Shown here piece by piece: positions 49,910 through 60,601 of a DNA stretch of 64,000 bases. This DNA is from Ophthalmolycus amberensis (Eukaryota; Chordata; Actinopteri; Perciformes; Zoarcidae), in assembly GCA_024529925.1 (NCBI GenBank), contig JAFEUB010000450.1, positions 1-64,000 of the forward strand, written 5' to 3'. The notes beneath the pieces are model-generated. The model searched no databases and was not told the origin of the DNA. It saw only the letters and a program-made list of their open reading frames with translations. The position numbers were made by a program, and so were the translations under genes. The stretch's first letter is position 1. Every line of letters begins with the position of its first letter.

Positions 49910-51125
49910 GACATTATAGGTCACATGTTCTATTACAATGTCATTAAAGATGGAATATATTCATCTTATCATCCAGCCAAAGATACAAAGTCACTAAATA
50001 TATGCAGAAAAACACAGGTGTGTGTGTGTGTGTGTGTTTTAAGCTCCTAGGTGCCAGAGGTACGAGGAAATCTATCCAAGAGGCGCCTTCAGAAAGAGGC
50101 AGGAAATTGAACCATTTGACAGAAGAACCCCCTCAAGGCTGGTTCAGAGTCATTAAGGCCATTTAGCTCATCAGCTAGCTCCACCCTAAACCACAAGCTG
50201 AGTTCCAATGCTCTTTGAGTCCTATGCACGTATTCCATTGAATGCGTGAGTTGAGCAAAACAACTTGGTTACATTGCAAAAGTTTGGAAAATGTGGATGA
50301 GACATTTAAACCATGAACAAATTTAAAGTTAGTGAAATCAATAGGAGAATGCTTTGGTCACCTGGGAATGTTAAAAAGAAAAGCAAACAACCACAGTAAA
50401 CCAGTGGTATACATACTCAATGTTGAGGTACTTGTACATTACTTGTTTTCACATTTGATCTACTTTATACCTCTGCACCGCTGCAGTACACATGCAGTGT
50501 TATTCACCTGGCCGACACATTTACAAGCATACGTGGGTCTCTGCAGCAATGAGCAAATGTGTTTCTATCTTTATTACTTTACTCATATCAACCTTATAAC
50601 TGAGCATTGAATGAGTATGTTATCGATAGTTGTATTTACTTCATTGTAATCTCAGCAATACCTTACAGCGTTGCAGTGTGTTCCCACCGATGGAGATGGG
50701 ACCTGTCGTCCTGCAGTGACACTACGTTTCCACAGGGTGGCAGTGTTAGATAGCAAACAGCATCCCACCATGTCATGCAAGATCCTTTTTGTTTTGTACA
50801 TTTAACTTGATAAAGTATGTGATATTCTCCATTCTTATTTTAGATTTGTACTAAGTTATCTTGCACAGGATGGCATGACATGTACTAGATTACCTAAAGG
50901 TACAGTGATGTGAACATTGAGTGTTTATAAGCTATGTCGCAATGTCCGACTGTCAGAAGCAGCGAAGTTGATACAAATTTACGCTAAAGCTCAGAGTAGG
51001 AATACAAGTATCCAGTATGGACGGAGCGAGGTCATCGCATCCGTTTCATCTGCTCCTTCTGTCCCCTTCACCACTCCTCCTTTCATCTTGGCAAGCCCCC
51101 CGGGGGAGAACACTGGCCCACTGTG

Positions 51126-51161
<36 letters not shown>

Positions 51162-51690
51162 GGGGGGGGGGTCCCCATATCTTGAAAGGGGGAATATACA
51201 TATCCCACCATTAATGAAACCCAGCACCCGGGAACCAGTCCCTTCACAGTCGGCGTGATGTTTTGCTCCCTCTGTGTGGCCAACGGCAGCACCTGCATAA
51301 CAAGTCCCTGAACACTGCTACACACACTATCCCAAAGCATGTCTTTATTATATCCTAAATATTTTGCACACAAATCAACTCAAACACACCTGGCCAGCGA
51401 TCGAGTTTACTAGTTTTTAACACACATTTGAACTCAATAAAGCAGACTGATGAAGTGAGAAGAGAAGTTAAACACGACTCATTGTAGGATTCAGGGACGA
51501 TCATAAAAGGTAAAAAACAAATAATGATAAAATAAAATAAATAATATTCCTCTTCTGATCTGTGCTCTAAATGTAATTTCTGAATGACTCCAATTATTTC
51601 AAGCATTTTTATAATCAAAATCGCTGAATTTGCGCATATCCTGTTCAAACACAGAGACCCGCGAGGAGAGGCAGCGACGAGCTGGACCTC
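49910..51690. other. Non-coding interval with simple repeats
   Basis: Contains (GT)n at about 50018-50037 and a (GT)n tract followed by a G run at about 51128-51170. No exon could be supported. Confidence 0.45.
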
Positions 51691-51704
51691 ATCTTAGATT
51701 GTAC

Positions 51705-51758
51705 CAGTGGCGGCTGGTCCATAGAGGGCCATGGGGCATGGCCCCACCATTAGCCACA

Positions 51759-51791
<33 letters not shown>

Positions 51792-53517
51792 ATAATAATC
51801 ATAAATTATACAAATTGTCAATATTTGTGTTTTTGAACTATGGAATGTACCCAGTAATGTGTGTAAAATATGATATCTGCGCAAAATATATGCTTTTCCT
51901 GCTCGTCCTCTCCCCCTGTCTGTGTGCACGACACTGAGAACGCGCAGCTCAGGGGCCAAATCGTTTTGGCCCAAAGGAGACGGGTCTATGAAGCAGTTTA
52001 GCCAATTGCTGATTCAAGATATAAATGAGTGACATACAATTTAGCCAATCAGCGCCCTGAAATAGATTCAGCTTGGGGCCAGAACGATCAGGCCCCGCTC
52101 GCTGCGCGTTCTCGTCAGGGCTAGTCTCGCGAGAAACGCCATTTTAACGACATGACAATGGCGAGTGCGAGCAGTAACGCTACTCTTCCAAGACTCAATC
52201 CTAACTCTGTAAAATCTCTCCTCCAAGACCCGTTTGAGAGGAGAACTTTGGCGGAGAAACTACAGGTAAAAGAACTGGGTCCAGAACAACCTGACATCAC
52301 AATAACACAGCAGACTGGCGTGAAAGGGAAGCAGCACACGCGACACTTCTCCAGTGACTGGTACACCAAGAAAGTTTGGCTAGCTGGATGCAGTCGTGCT
52401 AATGCCGTATTTTGCTTTCCATGCTTGCTTTTTAAAACAACGGGGGCAGAATCAGCATGGACAGTTACGGGAGTGAGGGACTTGAGCACCTGTCTGAAAA
52501 AATAAGAAGACATGAGAACACCAGGACGCACATGGATAACTCCGTCAAGCTAGCCATATTGGGCAAAGTGAACATCGCAACTCAGCTGGACGACGGACAC
52601 AGGGTTGCAGTGAGGAAACACAATGAGGAGGTGGATAAAAACCGGCACATTCTATCCAAAATAATTGATTGTGTCAAGTTTTGTGGGGCTTTTGAGTTGG
52701 CTTTGCGTGGGCATGACGAGACTGACTCCTCTGACAACCCTGGCGTGTTCAAGGGACTGGTGGATTTTGTTGCGTCCCTCGACGGTGTGCTGGAGGAGCA
52801 CCTTAAGACAGCTAGCGTGTTTAAAGGCACGTCAAAGACGGTACAAAACGAGCTGTTGGACTGCATGCTGTCGGTTGTGAAGGAGTACATTCTGGAGGAA
52901 GTAAAGAACGCTGATTTTATCGCCATACAAGCAGACGAGACGACGGACATTTCCACCCACTCGATGCTAACGGTAACGTACGAGAGCGTTTTAATGCTCT
53001 GGCTATGCTCTCCATGGAGAAGGAACTTGTCGGGGACATGCCTGACTTCAATAAGAAGGTCATTGAGAGGTTTGCCACTCAGAAGAGCAAAGTTCCTTTA
53101 CAAATAACTGTCATAAAAACATGCAGGTTTCCTCACCGCACTGATTGGGTGTTTCTCCAACAAACAAGGTTCATAGGGGCATCTTAAAATATACTTGTTC
53201 TATTCGACTATATATGATATTTATATTTTATTATAATATATTCATGATATTTATATTGTATATTTATGATTATATGGTATTTATATATCATATTATACTG
53301 AATATTATTATTATATGATATATATATCTATTAATATACTGAAGTGTATGAATAAGATGTCCTTATTATGTCAGTGTTGGAATAAATGATAACAATGTAA
53401 CTACAAAGTACTAATGCGTTTTTGATACCTTTTTTTTTTTTTTTTGCATTGAATTATACTATTTGCTGAAATTGATTGGATGGCCCCACCCAAAAAAAAA
53501 TCCACCAGCCGCCACTG
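51705..53517 (+). mobile_element. Internally deleted hAT element with intact ends
   Basis: It starts CAGTGGCGGCTGGT and ends ACCAGCCGCCACTG, an exact 14-bp inverted repeat, and is flanked by the 8-bp duplication GATTGTAC (51697-51704, 53518-53525). The ggccccacc motif recurs near both ends. The interior holds a broken transposase (52152-53107), an A run (about 51760-51789) and an AT-rich tract (about 53195-53345). The ends are intact, so it could in principle be mobilised by a related transposase, but it cannot encode its own. Confidence 0.9.
52152..53107 (+). pseudogene. hAT transposase relic (TTF finger / DUF4371, ZMYM1-like)
   Basis: The first frame from the ATG at 52152 has a TTF-type zinc-finger-like segment (QHTRHFSSDWY ... 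NAVFCFPCLLF, residues about 60-97). A frame change near 52485 leads into EHLSEKIRRHENTRTHMDN, then a DUF4371-like region with the start of the hAT catalytic domain (IAIQADETTDISTHSML). After that the sequence jumps to the C-terminal end (FNALAMLSMEKELVGDMP ... KKVIERFATQ), read in another frame. Most of the catalytic domain is therefore deleted. The family is the hAT group that also gave rise to ZMYM1-like proteins. Confidence 0.8.
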
Positions 53518-53525
53518 GATTGTAC

Positions 53526-54062
53526 AATCCCTCACCAACTGGGTTGAGTGCGTGCCTTTTGCTTTCTCATTGTTTGTCACCACTGTAATGTTTGTAGACA
53601 CTTTTATTATATGTCCTTTATTTCCATAGAATATGTCATGTATTTCACGTATGTGTAGAACCTTTAGTATTGCTGATCTGACAGAAACCGCAGTGAAAAA
53701 GCACAGAGGGGAGGCAAACAGCGTGCCTCAATGAACGGGGCGCGCGAGAGTCTATTTTTGACGGACCCGCGCTGAAGTCGCATCAAGCTGCACAGAGCAG
53801 ATCGACCCAGACAGGATGTCAGACACCAAATAGGGATAGAGCATCCGGTAATTTTTCAAAATAAAACGCTATGTGCAGCCGGATCGCGGCGCACACGCTC
53901 CCGGTGGAATCAAATATGTACCTTACCTATGTGTGTGTAAAGAATGCTGATATGAAATATGAAAAACAACCAGTAGTCAATGCGCAAGCTGGTAATTGAA
54001 TGGTGATTTAAGCTCCTCTATTGGGTTCATATATTTGTAAATCTGACTGAAAGAGTCAGTGC
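53526..54062. other. Spacer between two mobile elements
   Basis: No gene or repeat recognised between the hAT element and the composite element. Confidence 0.4.
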
Positions 54063-54924
54063 CTCACCAGCAGGAGCGGACTGGGGGAAAAAAGTGTCCC
54101 GGGAGTTACTGTCAGACCGGCCCACTCAATACACGGCGCGTTGCCCACTCAATGCATCGCACGTATCGACCAGTCAGTGGCCTACTTGGAAAAATACCCA
54201 TACACTTAACATTATTTTGGATGATTACAAAGAAATTGCATCATATATGTTTTTTTTATAACATTTGGATTCACCAATTTGCCCAGATGGACACATTGAA
54301 TAAAATAGTACTCGCTATTGTAACACTCCAAGGTAGGTATCGTTTGCTAGATGAATATGGTTATACGCAGTGGCGCTGGTGCACATGTTCTAGGTAGGGC
54401 TGTTTTCTATTTCCCTTTAGTAACTTGAGGGTTACCGTAATAATTCCCTTTAACAGGAAACGATACAATCTAACTATATTCAGGTTACCTTTAATTCGAG
54501 TTTACAACAAACGCAACACACACAATTTGGAAAAATTAAATGAAAGAAAACCCCTCGTTGCTGGCAGGATGTCGCCTGAAGCGTGGAAGTCCAAACTCTA
54601 AGTCCGCTTCACTCAAGAGAGCAATAAGATAAAAGTGTGGTACCTTAGTTAATGCTGCTGATAAATCGGTATTACATTACTAATCCCCTCCCCCCCCCAA
54701 ATAAAATAATAGTAATATGAAAAATAAAAAAATAAAAAAATAAAAATCTACATAAAAGGCTGTAGTGATCTAGAATTAATTGTGGAAGGATAACATATAG
54801 CAGATATGTCACTATCTATATGTGGCATTCTAAACGTGAAGAGGCGGGGCTTAGGCGGCTTGTCTGTAGTTCAGATCAGAGACGCTCCGTGAACTACTAT
54901 CGACCAGAATGCCGGCGCCGGCGC

Positions 54925-55037
54925 TGAATCTATTTGAGGACGCTGATTGGCTAAATTGTATTTCACTAATTTATATATTTAATCAGCATTAAAGCATCAT
55001 TGGCTAAACTGCTTCATAGACCCGCCTCTTTGGGGCA
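54925..55037 (-). mobile_element. Inverted fragment related to the hAT element at 51.7 kb
   Basis: The reverse complement carries gggtctatgaagcagtttag, ccaat, then acaatttagccaatcagcg and aaatagattcagc, in the same order as 51979-52075 of the hAT element, with indels. It lacks the hAT ends. Confidence 0.75.
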
Positions 55038-55297
55038 GATTGCATGCTGGGTGTGTGAGTATGTGTGTGTGTGTTGGGGTGCTGCCGGCTCGCAGATGGA
55101 AACCACGAGTGTGAATACAGATCGCGAGGAGGAGTATAAATCTTCGTCAGTGACTATGAGCTTTAAGTATTAGAGTAAATTGAACGTGTTCTGTGAAGCA
55201 TAGAATACAGTCGGGCTCGGCGATCTCAGAGCGAGGGCCGGTTGATGATGGAGGTGGTCCGGTATTGGACCGGCCCAAACCCCGTGAGAAAGAGCAA

Positions 55298-55820
55298 GCT
55301 CAAATCGTGGCAGTGGCAGCTAGTAGAGGCACTTCCTGTTGCAAGCTCAGCTGCCACGACTTTCAGTGGCAGCTGAGCTTGCAACAGGAAGTGACTGCCA
55401 CTGTATGTGGCAGCTGCCACTAGCATTGTACTGTTTAGAGTGATAGCAATCCATATAACCTATTGACTTGGATATATATACGCAGTATATCGATATATAT
55501 ACAGTATGCCACAAGTTGTTGCGACAGTTACCACCGTTTTGTGGTACCTGCCACTACTTTTCGCGACAGTTTTCACTGTTTCCGACAGCTGCCACTAGCA
55601 TCTTGTGGCAGCTGCCACTCTTTCGGAGCGGATTCCGCCGTAGTTTAGCCTTTATTTGTCGTTATTTGACATTATATGACAATACATTAAGGTCATTGAA
55701 GGCATGACTGTTGGTAGTTGTAATTAGTTTATTAAAAAAAGGCAGAATTGTAATGGTATGGCCACTCGTTTTTGTCAACAAGCTAATTGCGGGCTAACTT
55801 CAATTGGTACTTGTTGCCCA
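55298..55820 (+). repeat. Left inverted repeat of the foldback element
   Basis: Runs inward from gctcaaatcgtggcag through ggcagctgccac-rich DNA, then gagcggattccgccgtag and catgactgttggtagttg, to ggtacttgttgccca. It is the inverse of 58387-58726 apart from about 165-180 extra bases (about 55422-55600) containing a duplicated gtggcagctgccacta context. A hairpin of two 28-bp arms with an 8-base loop lies at 55330-55393. No target duplication is evident immediately outside. Confidence 0.85.
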
Positions 55821-55832
55821 TGGCAACGATAA
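55758..55832 (+). other. Orphan copy of the PHD-gene start in the left inverted repeat
   Basis: The left repeat carries the same ATG and the first 21 codons (MATRFCQQANCG...) as exon 1 of the gene on the other strand. Beyond the repeat edge it reads three unrelated codons and stops at 55830-55832. It has no splice continuation that I can see. Confidence 0.7.
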
Positions 55833-55968
55833 ACACTTTCATGCAGACTAAAGGAATGCAGGTTGTAAATATGGATGATATGCATTGTACTGTTTAGAAT
55901 GATGACAACCCATATAACGTGTGGGTTGTCACAAGTTTTGGGAAAGGTGACGGCTGTTTGGTCGATGG

Positions 55969-55974
55969 TTTATT
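55969..55974 (-). terminator. Polyadenylation signal of the PHD-like gene
   Basis: AATAAA on the minus strand about 143 bases after the stop codon, correctly placed for a short 3' UTR. Confidence 0.5.
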
Positions 55975-56116
55975 TAAAAAAAAATGTATTGAACAACAAA
56001 CAATAACAATTTGACATATTGTCAATAATAACAGCAAAATACAGACATTTAAACTAACATACATTGACAGTGAAAGGTTAGTTAGTTACAACACTTGGAA
56101 AGCACATGTAGAATAA

Positions 56117-58449
56117 TTATTTCTCCTCAAACCTCGAAAACACTTTAAAATTGTTTTTATCAATAAGCTCTGTGCAGAATTTGTCATAGTCCTTCTGTTT
56201 ATCAAAAACAAAAGTGAAAAGCTCTGCTGGAGACTCTTCACTTGGGTCATCTTCGCAGTTGTGCAGCTCCTGGAGGGCTTCCTGTTGTTCCTTTTCATCC
56301 ATGGAAAGGACAGCGGGAACTTTAAACCCTCCATCGAATTGTGTCTTGCGACACCAGTCAGCTGCAGCCAGGCTGTCTCTCAGAAGAACATTTACCTGCA
56401 GTAAAGAATAAAGTGTACTCAAAGTATTTATTGTATATTGGTGTCGTAACCAACTAATACTTCAAACTTGTACAGCATTTACAGTACCTAATTAACAAAT
56501 AGATGTTTTGTAACAACAAATGTTGTCTTTATCACCATTTGTGTCATTCAACATCTAAAAGTCAAATCTCTATTTAGCAAGTCATGTAGTCGACCTTTTC
56601 TCTTTATATGTGTTCTCCAGCAGCACAGATTCTGCCTGGTATCTGCACATGTTGCTGGTCCTTTGCAACCACTGAATCACAACCTACAAAAATGTATCGA
56701 TAATAATAATTATAAAGTATGTTAAATCAATTTGACAGTTTTTACCAAATGTTAATTGTCAGTCATTACATACATACATTTATATTTCATTTAAATTGAT
56801 ACTTACCTGTACCAGGTTACCCAGTTAAGTTAGCACATTGATACTAAGTTATTCTTCCAGTTGTAGTTTTGGTTTATATTCCCCAAATGGTGTTCTCAAA
56901 TGTCTATTGACACTTGTATCTCTTGTATGCCATTAATAACTCACTAATTTTCTGCTGTAAACGTAATTCTTAAACTAATTGTTAATTTGGTACACATCCT
57001 CAATAGCTCACCTCTGGCAAAATGACCTCTGTGATGAATAGCTGCTTCTCAGCTACAGTTCCAGGCACTGACAGTAGTCTTTCCAGACGTTGGATAATCT
57101 GTTCTGTCTGGGAAAACAAGTAAATAAGAAACAAATAAAACACTTTTTGTATACCATCCTGAAAGAGAACAAGAAAATATCACGGTAACATTTCTCTATC
57201 AATCTATTCCTACCTTTTCCCCTCCTCTGCCTAAAATGCTGTGTGTACAAATAAGACAAAAAGAGCACACTCTACCTTCATGCCACTGAATAAAGTGAAA
57301 TGTTCACTGTAATATTTTCGAAGGGCTGCATCCAATCCTCTGTGTTTCCACAGATACATTCTGTTGGAGAGAAAATGCCCACAATGCAGATTTCTTTCCA
57401 AGTCCTGAAATATAAGATGTATATGTAGTTGTAGATTCAGTGTTATGTATAATTAGTGAATACCATTTTATGTGAAAAACCTTTGTACAGCTCACTGGAG
57501 AAAATGTACAATGTATGTTATTACCTTTATTTCTTCATCCTTAAGAATTTCTTCTGCTTTAACAGACTCCAAGATGTTGTCTCTGTTTAAGACAGAAGCA
57601 TTGCCTGAATTTGACGAAAATCTTTACATGTTGTAGTTTTACAACATACACCTTTAATTACCATGTATCAAATGTTACATTGGTTATACTGTATATATAA
57701 CTAGCTTGTTGCCAGTATATACTGTAAATCGCTAAATGCTATGAATGTTGTTTGGGTAATCGTATATTTCTTTGTCATTAACTGTCTTTTTTACGTTATC
57801 TATTTATTTATTTGTTAATTTTACAATGTTATTATGTGTTAACTCCAGTGATCCATGAATTATGTTAAATATATGATACTTTAATATAGAACATAAAACT
57901 GAAAATTATTGGAGACACTAAGGGAAATTCTTCCCTAATTTATATCAAACGCAACTAAAACAATTGTCACTTTTATATCAATCAACGAATGAATGAGATG
58001 ATTCTTACACATCTGGGACAATGTTGCATCCACAAAAGAAATCCTTTGATGTCCAGTCACCTTCCACACCAGCACACTCAAAATGCAGCCAATTTTTGCA
58101 AGTTGAGCATTGAACCCATTGGTAGTTCTTTATGTGGTCATGGAAAACCCTATGAAAAAACAGAGGTGGGACAACTTCCAATATTCCACAATCATTTTTA
58201 ATTACTATCAGGTTCGTCAATTGCAAATATTCCAAAATGTATTTTCCCTCGAATCATAAGTTACTTACATAAAACTGAACTTTTCAACTGTGTTGTGTGC
58301 TATATAAATAAAATAGAGTTGAGTTGCCACTCATGTTGCACATACCTGGTTGTCCCAGTTGCTCGCTGGAACAAACATGACTTTTTTGGGCAACAAGTAC
58401 CAATTGAAGTTAGCCCGCAATTAGCTTGTTGACAAAAACGAGTGGCCAT
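56117..58449 (-). CDS. Seven-exon gene with N-terminal PHD-like finger, inside a foldback element
   Basis: Exons (minus strand): 58449-58346, 58149-58009, 57582-57525, 57404-57276, 57107-57012, 56683-56595, 56372-56117. All introns are GT-AG, most with strong sites (ccag/gtatgt, atgt/gtaaga). Lengths sum to 873 nt and phases agree throughout, giving 290 aa without a stop. The start (ggtATGG) lies in the right inverted repeat. Residues about 46-76 hold WVQCSTCKNWLHFEC and FFCGC, a C-x2-C-x4-H-x2-C core like a PHD finger, with more cysteines at 6, 11, 19, 20 and 25 that may complete it. The rest is acidic and helical-looking with no domain I recognise. Exon 7 could start slightly upstream at another AG, but only the chosen one keeps frame with exon 6, whose donor (aaag/gtcgac) is weak. 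PHD fingers usually read histone tails; function here is unknown. Confidence 0.7.
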
Positions 58450-58726
58450 ACCATTACAATTCTGCCTTTTTTTAATAAACTAATTACAACTACCAACAGT
58501 CATGCCTTCAATGACCTTAATGTATTGTCATATAATGTCAAATAACGAAAAATAAAGGCTAAACTACGGCGGAATCCGCTCCGAAAGAGTGGCAGCTGCC
58601 ACAAGATGCTAGTGGCAGCTGCCACATACAGTGGCAGTCACTTCCTGTTGCAAGCTCAGCTGCCACGTGGCAGCTGAGCTTGCAACAGGAAGTGCCTCTA
58701 CTAGCTGCCGCTGCCACGATTTGAGC
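58387..58726 (-). repeat. Right inverted repeat of the foldback element
   Basis: 340 bp, inverse of the left repeat. It contains the start codon and first 21 codons of the PHD-like gene and therefore probably its promoter; attatatgac upstream of the ATG (about 58530) is a weak TATA candidate. Its outer part is rich in gtggcagctgccac motifs. Confidence 0.85.
58639..58694. repeat. Perfect 56-bp palindrome
   Basis: Arms 58639-58666 and 58667-58694 are exact reverse complements (outer half cacttcctgttgcaagctca) with no spacer. The matching place in the left repeat has the same arms with an 8-base spacer. Confidence 0.9.
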
Positions 58727-58803
58727 CAGCTCCTACTGAACCCCGTTGGCCTACCGGGGATTCCCCCGGTATCCCCGATGGCCAGCCCGCCCCTGCTCAC
58801 CAG

Positions 58804-60600
58804 CCACGAACCTCAGCGCACGTCACTGGTAGGGTTCTTCAAATACGCAGGTGTGGATGTCATACAAATGAATATATTTATATTAATGATGGCTGAATAC
58901 CACTTAGCTGTCAGTTCCTGGTATTGTGCATCCTGTCTGTAGTCCTTAGTCCAGGTTAAGACATATTGCCCCACATTACTTAGGACTTCTGTCCCTGTCA
59001 CTATCAGATGACATCATATTCAAGTTCATAGCGAATAAACTCAACATCAATTTGATCATAAAGATTATAAAGGTCCAGATGCCAAAAAGGTAGACACGAA
59101 AAAACTCTGCTGCTGTAACAGCAGTAAATGCAATGTGTCCCCCTGTACAGCCCACTAGAGGTTATTATATAAATGAACAGCAGAGGGCAGCCTTCCATAA
59201 GCGGAGACGCATATGAGAGACACCTGATCATGCACGTGGACATAACATCACTTGTAATGATGCTTATTGTTTTTATGCTAATGAATATTGTCAATCACGT
59301 AATGCCAGAGTGTTGGTGTATAAAAGCACTACAATTACAAGATATTCAGTGTCCCTGGCCTCAGACTGTGGATCATTGTGTTCTATAAAATGCTGAAATT
59401 GTGGGACGCAAAAGCTTTGTTATATGTCAGCGTCACTGTCTGTGTTACAAACGTGCCCAAGGAGACGATTTAAAAAAGATACTTGTAAGCCCTTGTGTTC
59501 GACTGAGGCAAGCTTTGTCACGCAGTGCTGAGAATTATATCAAAATAATAAGATAGTATCATCAGTGCCAGCAGACCTGCAGAAACTGAAAGCAGAAGAG
59601 CTGAGCGAATCGTGTGGAGTGTGGAGGAAGAAGAGGTGATGACAGACATATTTGTAAAAGTACTTTTATTTTCGGAGCCCTTAAACACATAACAGACAAT
59701 TGCATGGCTGAGGAAAAAGAAAAACATACATCTTGAGCGGCAATTCTGTTTCAAGTACAGCGGATCAACCATTGGTTGCAGTGGATTTCTTCATTCTTAG
59801 AAAAAAGTCATATCTTCCATAAGAAAACAGGTTGTTTTCCCCAGAAAACACTGAGCTGGAAATGACATTTGGTGTGAGTGAAGGGAGAGTGACGTTACAC
59901 TTCATTTGTGGGATCCTTGGAAAATGAGCTTTGGTACCTGAATTTGTGAGCATTGCTCAAGCAAACCTTCACAGACGAAAGGTAAAAGTGTGGAACGTAG
60001 GCCACGCCTACACAGTTTAGCAAATATATAACTTCTATTGTGTAGATTAAAAACGTCAAAATAGAACGAAGAAATATCAATATAAACAAACAAAACCCTG
60101 ACCTGATTTGAATAGTATCAAAGATATAAGATGTAAACATTCAGGAATACAATTTACAGATGTACAAAGTTCTGGGTCCTGCCCACAGTGAGCCCCCCCC
60201 CCCCCCCCCCATTTGGGAAGCAAATACGGATTCTTGTTAAGGCACTCACTCACAATCAATAACTTATTTCAGAGACAGGACGAGGACATGTCTTAAATAA
60301 AAACTACTATAATTTAGTCAGTTCAAATATCCACAGGTATGTACAAAAAAAAAAAGACACCAGAGTTCATTCTGTTTTTCCTGATGGAGAGGCACTTGGC
60401 TTTTTATAAAACATAAGAGGAAGATACGTGTGGTACCTCAGGGCACGATCAGGGTGCTTTACACTCTCAGCCAAGGCACCCCACATATACTGCGGTCCCC
60501 ACAGGGACGTTTTGTTCCATGGACCAGGAGCCGACCCTTCTTCTGGGATGCTCCGGGCATGACCCCGTGATGGATCTGGATGCTTTAAGTTGTAACGTGG
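58804..60600. other. Intergenic DNA and probable 3' UTR of the klf gene
   Basis: No separate gene is seen. The right part is the expected 3' untranslated region of the minus-strand klf gene. It contains a C run (about 60193-60210). Confidence 0.45.
59665..59670 (-). terminator. Candidate polyadenylation signal for the klf gene
   Basis: AATAAA on the minus strand about 930 bases beyond the stop codon. It sits beside the self-complementary aaaagtactttt. An earlier non-canonical site is possible. Confidence 0.35.
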
Positions 60601-60601
60601 C

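Larger units (their letters stand above)
54071..58795. mobile_element. Composite mobile unit with 8-bp target duplication
   Basis: Left end CAGGAGCGGACTGG and the inverse of the right end CAGGGGCGGGCTGG match at 12 of 14 bases. The unit is flanked by the identical 8 bases CTCACCAG (54063-54070 and 58796-58803). Eight-base duplications occur in hAT and KDZ-type DNA transposons; I cannot assign the family. It contains, in order, an inverted hAT fragment (about 54925-55037) and a foldback element enclosing a PHD-like gene (55298-58726). Either the outer element was invaded by the foldback element, or all of it moved as one. Confidence 0.75.

Noticed and set aside
52582..52956. Minus-strand open frame across the hAT transposase relic
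   Set aside because: Antisense shadow. The plus strand shows hAT motifs in order.
55298..55305. Target duplication directly flanking the foldback element
   Set aside because: The bases next to the two inverted repeats (agcaa on the left, cagct on the right) do not match. Only the outer unit has a convincing duplication.
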